Origin: a virus
DNA length: 44,344 bases
Strand: one strand, 5' to 3'
IMG/VR virus record: IMGVR_UViG_3300042558_002580
Coordinates: 1 to 44,344 of that record
Shown: piece after piece, positions 41,066 through 44,344 of the stretch
Layout: each line of letters starts with the position of its first letter
How positions within the stretch are numbered: position 1 is the first letter of the stretch
Notes under the pieces: model-generated
The model's database searches: none
Seen by the model: only the letters and a program-made list of their open reading frames with translations
Told to the model about the DNA's origin: nothing
Program-made: the position numbers and the translations under genes

Positions 41066-41375
41066 AGTTAAAGTTGGTGAAGGTCGTGTTATTATTGTTG
41101 CATCAAGTGGGTGTTTCAGTACTGGAATTAACATCAAAAATATTCATTCTATTATATTCGCTGCGCCAACAAAGAGTCAAATACGTGTATTACAAAGTAT
41201 TGGTCGAGGACTACGAAAATCTGATGATGGTCGACCAACAACAGTCTATGATATATCAGACAACTTCTCCTGGAAAAAGAAAAAGAATTACACGCTGCAA
41301 CACGCAATAGAGCGTACCAAAATGTATGCAAAGGAAGGGTTTAACTATAAACTATATGAAATACCACTGCAATGA
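41052..41375 (+). CDS. uvsW: UvsW helicase, C-terminal fragment
   Basis: 107 residues. It begins MKPDEVKVGEGRVIIVASSG and continues with motif V (FSTGINIKNIHSIIFAAPT) and motif VI (QIRVLQSIGRGLRKSDDG), then the usual UvsW end (YDISDNFSWKKKKNYTLQHA, ERTKMYAKEGFNYKL). Together with the fragment at 38912 it makes one complete UvsW. The ATG overlaps the end of the endonuclease gene, so translation may be coupled. Both fragments lack internal stops or frameshifts, so the pair may work as two associating chains. Confidence 0.88.
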   Translation: MKPDEVKVGEGRVIIVASSGCFSTGINIKNIHSIIFAAPTKSQIRVLQSIGRGLRKSDDGRPTTVYDISDNFSWKKKKNYTLQHAIERTKMYAKEGFNYKLYEIPLQ

Positions 41376-41830
41376 TTGATGGATTATATTCAAAAGTAAA
41401 AGATCTTGACATACGGGTCTTTACATTGTCGAGTGGTAAAGTCCTTATAGGAGAAGTTGTGCATGCCTATGAAGATGGGGTACAACTAAACTGCCCTCTA
41501 GAAATAAGAAAAGCACTTGTAAAGTCTGGAACCTATGCAGAGATTATGTTACCGCTTGTTGCAGGCAACGACACAGAAAATTGTATTGTCTATGATCGTA
41601 GTATTGAAACAGAATCTGATACATCTGATGAGGTTAAACGTAAATATACAGAAGCACTTATATATCAAAGACTTCTACAGTTGATGGCAAAACCTTCTGA
41701 AACAGATGAGAATGAAATGGATGAATCAGAAGATTTAAATTATCCCATTCCTGAAATTGATCCACCAGAAGAATCACAATCTGACGAAGAATTATGGAAT
41801 ATTTTCTTAGATCGTTGGAAGAATGTATGA
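41372..41830 (+). CDS. Conserved T4-like phage protein, Sm/SH3-like N-terminus and acidic tail
   Basis: 152 residues, overlapping the uvsW C-fragment stop by 4 nt (ATGA). The N-terminal half (RVFTLSSGKVLIGEVVHAYE, VQLNCPLEIRKAL, TYAEIMLPLVAG) has the strand pattern of small Sm- or SH3-like barrels seen in hypothetical proteins next to uvsW and gp55 in marine T4-like phages. The C-terminal third is acidic and Pro-rich (ETDENEMDESEDLNYPIPEI). There is no catalytic motif. It may bind RNA, DNA or the transcription machinery, but that is speculation from fold-like pattern and position. Confidence 0.65.
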   Translation: MIDGLYSKVKDLDIRVFTLSSGKVLIGEVVHAYEDGVQLNCPLEIRKALVKSGTYAEIMLPLVAGNDTENCIVYDRSIETESDTSDEVKRKYTEALIYQRLLQLMAKPSETDENEMDESEDLNYPIPEIDPPEESQSDEELWNIFLDRWKNV

Positions 41831-41845
41831 TGACTATCAAACAAT

Positions 41846-41878
41846 CATAGATTATTATACACTCTTTTATAATCTATG
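41846..41878. promoter_or_regulatory. Stem-loop CATAGATTAT ... ATAATCTATG upstream of gp55
   Basis: Perfect 10-bp inverted repeat with a 13-nt loop (TATACACTCTTTT), 15 nt after the preceding stop. A second, overlapping dyad CTATGT...ACATAG follows within 41874-41899. There is no T-run of a classic terminator. It could be an operator, an RNA processing site or a weak terminator. Confidence 0.45.
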
Positions 41879-41912
41879 TAAATAACAAAATTCACATAGA
41901 TGTAAAAAAGTA

Positions 41913-41940
41913 TTTACATTTGCAAAATATAGTATATAAT
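41913..41940 (+). promoter_or_regulatory. Candidate host-type promoter TTTACA-N16-TATAAT for gp55
   Basis: -35 TTTACA (41913-41918), 16-nt spacer, perfect -10 TATAAT (41935-41940). Transcription would begin at about the gp55 ATG (41947). No TATAAATA precedes this gene, as expected for a gene needed before late transcription. Confidence 0.45.
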
Positions 41941-41946
41941 GAAGCT

Positions 41947-42549
41947 ATGAAAACTGAAAAGACAAAACGAAAATCACGCGGTGATGACTATGTCAACAAT
42001 AAAGATTTCTCTACTGCTGTTGTTGAGTATGTAAGTGCAGTTACAGAGGATAAAGCAAGTGGTCGAGAACCTCGACAAATTACCAACTATATTGGTGAAT
42101 GCTTTATGAAGATTGCAAACGGACTGTCACGTAGCCCAAACTTTATGAATTATAGTTATCGTGAAGACATGGTTATGGATGCAGTAGAAAATTGTATCAA
42201 GGCCATTATGAATTATGACATCAATAAGCCAACGCGCACTGGCAATCCAAATGCATTTTCTTACTTTACTCAAATTTCATGGTATGCATTTTTACGCCGT
42301 ATTGCAAAAGAAAAGAAGCAGGCTGATATCAAGCAACTACTAATCGAAAAAGGCGGCATTGGAAACTTTGCTGAGTTTGAAGACGATTCAGACTATGGTG
42401 AATCACTTGTTGAAAAGATGCGCCAGCGTAATGACGCTTTTTATAAAGAAAGTAACGAAGTTGCTGAGACAAGTGAAAAGCCTCGAGCACAGAAAAAAGT
42501 CAAAGAAGAATCACAAAAGATTGGTGCTCTTGACAGTTTTATCTCATGA
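41947..42549 (+). CDS. gp55: Late-transcription sigma factor gp55
   Basis: 200 residues (T4 gp55 is 185) from the ATG at 41947; the upstream TTG at 41920 would place coding sequence over the promoter candidate. The segments NYIGECFMKIANGLSRSPNF, YREDMVMDAVENCIKAIMNY and FSYFTQISWYAFLRRIAKEK correspond to the divergent sigma region 2 of the T4 late factor. gp55 directs host RNA polymerase to TATAAATA promoters, of which this window has many. The Lys-rich C-terminus may carry the clamp-binding end. The stop overlaps the gp47 start by 4 nt. Confidence 0.92.
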   Translation: MKTEKTKRKSRGDDYVNNKDFSTAVVEYVSAVTEDKASGREPRQITNYIGECFMKIANGLSRSPNFMNYSYREDMVMDAVENCIKAIMNYDINKPTRTGNPNAFSYFTQISWYAFLRRIAKEKKQADIKQLLIEKGGIGNFAEFEDDSDYGESLVEKMRQRNDAFYKESNEVAETSEKPRAQKKVKEESQKIGALDSFIS

Positions 42550-43610
42550 AAATAGCAATACTCACTGACACCCATACCGGTGTTAAAAATGGTAGCGACG
42601 TCTTTATAGATTACACTGAGCGGTTCTATTCTGAGGTCTTTTTTCCGACCTGTCAGGCTCAGGGTATTACTCAGATACTTCATCTCGGTGATTACTTTGA
42701 TCATCGTAAATATCTTAACTATAAAGTATTGGCACGTAACCGTGCTATGTTTCTTGACAAACTTGAAGAGTATGACATGACCATGGATATTATTCCTGGC
42801 AATCATGACACATTTTTTAGAAATACAAATTCACTTTGTAGCCTTACTGAGTTATTGCAATATCATAGTAAGAATGTAAATGTGATTATGTCTCCTACGG
42901 TGCGAGACTATGATGGCCTCTCAGTTGCGTTGCTGCCATGGATTACGCCTGAAAATTATGCAGAGTCATGTGCCTTTATTGAAAAAGCGCACGCACCAAT
43001 AATTGGAGCTCACTTGGAACTTGCTGGTTTTGAAATGATGAAGGGCGCTCCAGCAGTCAGCCATGGCATGTCAGCAGATTTGTTCTCTCGATATGAGATG
43101 GTTCTCTCTGGTCACTATCACACAAAGAGCAGTCGTGGCAACATTCATTATCTTGGTGTACCATATGAGATTACTTGGGCAGACTGCAATGACCCCAAAT
43201 ATTTTCATATATTAGACACAAACACCCGTGAACTTTCAGAGATTCGCAACCCGCTTTCACTCTTTAAAAGATTAACCTATGACGACACCCTTGGTCCTGT
43301 CACCCCAGTTGAACCAAGTGAAGTCTCTGGAACATATATAAAGGTTGTTGTCACATCTAAAAAAGATCCATATGCTTTTGATAAGTATATTGATTCTATA
43401 AACGCTGGTGAGCCATTTGACTTGAAAATAGTTGAGTCATTTGTAGAATATTCTGCTGATAGTATTGATGACGAATCTATTGAAATATCTGATACCTCTT
43501 CTTTATTAAACAGTTATGTTGATGCTATTGAAACAGACCTTGATAAGACCCGCATAAAATCTAAACTACAAGAACTCTATCTTGAATCTCAACTAATTGA
43601 TGGCATATGA
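42546..43610 (+). CDS. gp47: Recombination nuclease subunit gp47 (Mre11/SbcD-like)
   Basis: 354 residues (T4 gp47 is 339). All metallophosphoesterase motifs are visible: TDTHTG (Asp8, His10), LHLGDYFDH (Asp49), PGNHDT (Asn86, His87), GAHLE (His156) and SGHYHTK (His190, His192). The enzyme is the nuclease partner of gp46 and resects DNA ends for recombination-dependent replication. It overlaps gp55 upstream and gp46 downstream, in both cases by ATGA, forming a tight gp55-gp47-gp46 operon. Confidence 0.96.
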   Translation: MKIAILTDTHTGVKNGSDVFIDYTERFYSEVFFPTCQAQGITQILHLGDYFDHRKYLNYKVLARNRAMFLDKLEEYDMTMDIIPGNHDTFFRNTNSLCSLTELLQYHSKNVNVIMSPTVRDYDGLSVALLPWITPENYAESCAFIEKAHAPIIGAHLELAGFEMMKGAPAVSHGMSADLFSRYEMVLSGHYHTKSSRGNIHYLGVPYEITWADCNDPKYFHILDTNTRELSEIRNPLSLFKRLTYDDTLGPVTPVEPSEVSGTYIKVVVTSKKDPYAFDKYIDSINAGEPFDLKIVESFVEYSADSIDDESIEISDTSSLLNSYVDAIETDLDKTRIKSKLQELYLESQLIDGI

Positions 43611-44344
43611 TTATTTTTACTTCTTTAACATATTGTAATTTTTTAAGCGTAGGAGACAAAGAGATTACGATGAATCTAAATGATTCTCGTTCTACCTTGA
43701 TTGTAGGTCATAATGGTTCAGGCAAATCACTTATGCTTGATGCATTGTCATTTGTACTTTTTGGCAAGCCTCATCGTAACATAAACAAGCCACAACTCGT
43801 TAACAGTATTAATGGTAAAAACTGTCTTGTGACTGTTGAGTTTAAATTAGGGCCATCACAATATAAGATTATTCGTGGTCTAAAGCCAAACATTTTTGAA
43901 ATTTGGCAAAACGGAATACTCATAAATCAAGAGTCACATTCGCGTGACTATCAAAAGTTACTTGAGACAAATATCTTAAAGTTGAATCACAAGAGTTTTC
44001 ACCAGGTTGTTGTGCTTGGTAGCAGCAACTTTATTCCATTTATGCAACTTAGCAGTCATCACCGTCGTGAGGTTATTGAAGACCTACTTGATATTGGGGT
44101 GTTTAGTAAAATGAATGCAGTATTAAAGGAGAACACTGCAAAGCTTAAGGATAATTTAAAGGACACAGAAAACCAACTGTTTACCTTAAAAGAAAAAGTT
44201 GATTTACAAAAAAAGCATATCTTACGACTGCAACAACTAAATGAAAGTAATGCAGCAAAATATTCTGAAGAGATAGTAAATCTTCGAAATAACATTGATG
44301 AGATGATGACAGAAAATTTATCTCTTAGCTCGGAATATAGCGAG
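43607..44344 (+). CDS. gp46: Recombination ATPase subunit gp46 (Rad50/SbcC-like), 3' end missing
   Basis: 246 residues are visible and the frame runs off the window without a stop. The ATG overlaps the gp47 stop (ATGA). Walker A is GHNGSGKS at residues 34-41, followed by LDALSFVLFGK. A Q-loop-like segment HQVVVLGSSNFIPFMQLSSH and RREVIEDLLDIGVF lead into the start of the long coiled coil (ENTAKLKDNLKDTENQ; LRLQQLNESNAAKYSEE). The missing part would hold the rest of the coiled coil, the zinc hook and the second ATPase half. Confidence 0.96.
   Translation, partial: MIIFTSLTYCNFLSVGDKEITMNLNDSRSTLIVGHNGSGKSLMLDALSFVLFGKPHRNINKPQLVNSINGKNCLVTVEFKLGPSQYKIIRGLKPNIFEIWQNGILINQESHSRDYQKLLETNILKLNHKSFHQVVVLGSSNFIPFMQLSSHHRREVIEDLLDIGVFSKMNAVLKENTAKLKDNLKDTENQLFTLKEKVDLQKKHILRLQQLNESNAAKYSEEIVNLRNNIDEMMTENLSLSSEYSE

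Noticed and set aside
1-44344. tRNA genes, rRNA genes or CRISPR arrays
   Set aside because: None was seen on either strand. The repeated units found are few and coding. A tRNA scan would confirm.

Overview
This window is part of the genome of a T4-like, contractile-tailed bacteriophage. The evidence is a long collinear run of T4 core genes on the + strand: neck (gp13, gp14), tail terminator (gp15), terminase (gp16, gp17), sheath and tube (gp18, gp19), portal, scaffold and protease (gp20, gp67-like, gp21, gp22), major capsid protein (gp23), then recombination and late-transcription genes (uvsY, uvsW, gp55, gp47, gp46). The AT-rich sequence, the compact gene order and the very large DPLAQSF-type structural protein at the left edge resemble marine T4-like phages (cyanophage, pelagiphage or methylophage relatives). 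No photosynthesis gene or other host marker lies in the window, so the host cannot be named. Twelve perfect or near-perfect copies of the T4 late-promoter octamer TATAAATA sit 4 to 8 nt before start codons, and five more lie elsewhere.

Positions 1-21084 form an adhesin and tail-fibre region. It holds a large structural protein open at the left edge, a fibre with a tail-collar domain and two beta-propellers, three fibres with beta-helix (pectate-lyase-like) domains, two copies of a small connector gene, a chymotrypsin-fold serine protease, a free-standing seven-repeat propeller, an S74-chaperoned fibre, a Calx-beta-like protein and a small attachment protein. Shared anchors, shared linkers, direct repeats and base-composition breaks show that the region is built from recombining cassettes.

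Positions 21085-23700 are accessory. They contain a lone minus-strand small gene with its own late-type promoter, a UDP-galactopyranose mutase translationally coupled to a putative glycosyltransferase, and a holin-like gene coupled to a second small membrane protein.

Positions 23701-37860 are the virion assembly core, with two small genes of unknown role first and a strong terminator after gp23. Oddities here are the remnant of a homing endonuclease between gp13 and gp14, a GC-richer inserted domain in the tail sheath, and an insert in the gp22 scaffold flanked by a perfect 24-nt direct repeat.

Positions 37873-44344 hold recombination, repair and late transcription. A homing endonuclease sits between uvsY and uvsW, and a second splits uvsW into two reading frames. 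The late sigma factor gp55 follows a dyad-rich region with a host-type promoter candidate, then come gp47 and the start of gp46, which runs off the window.
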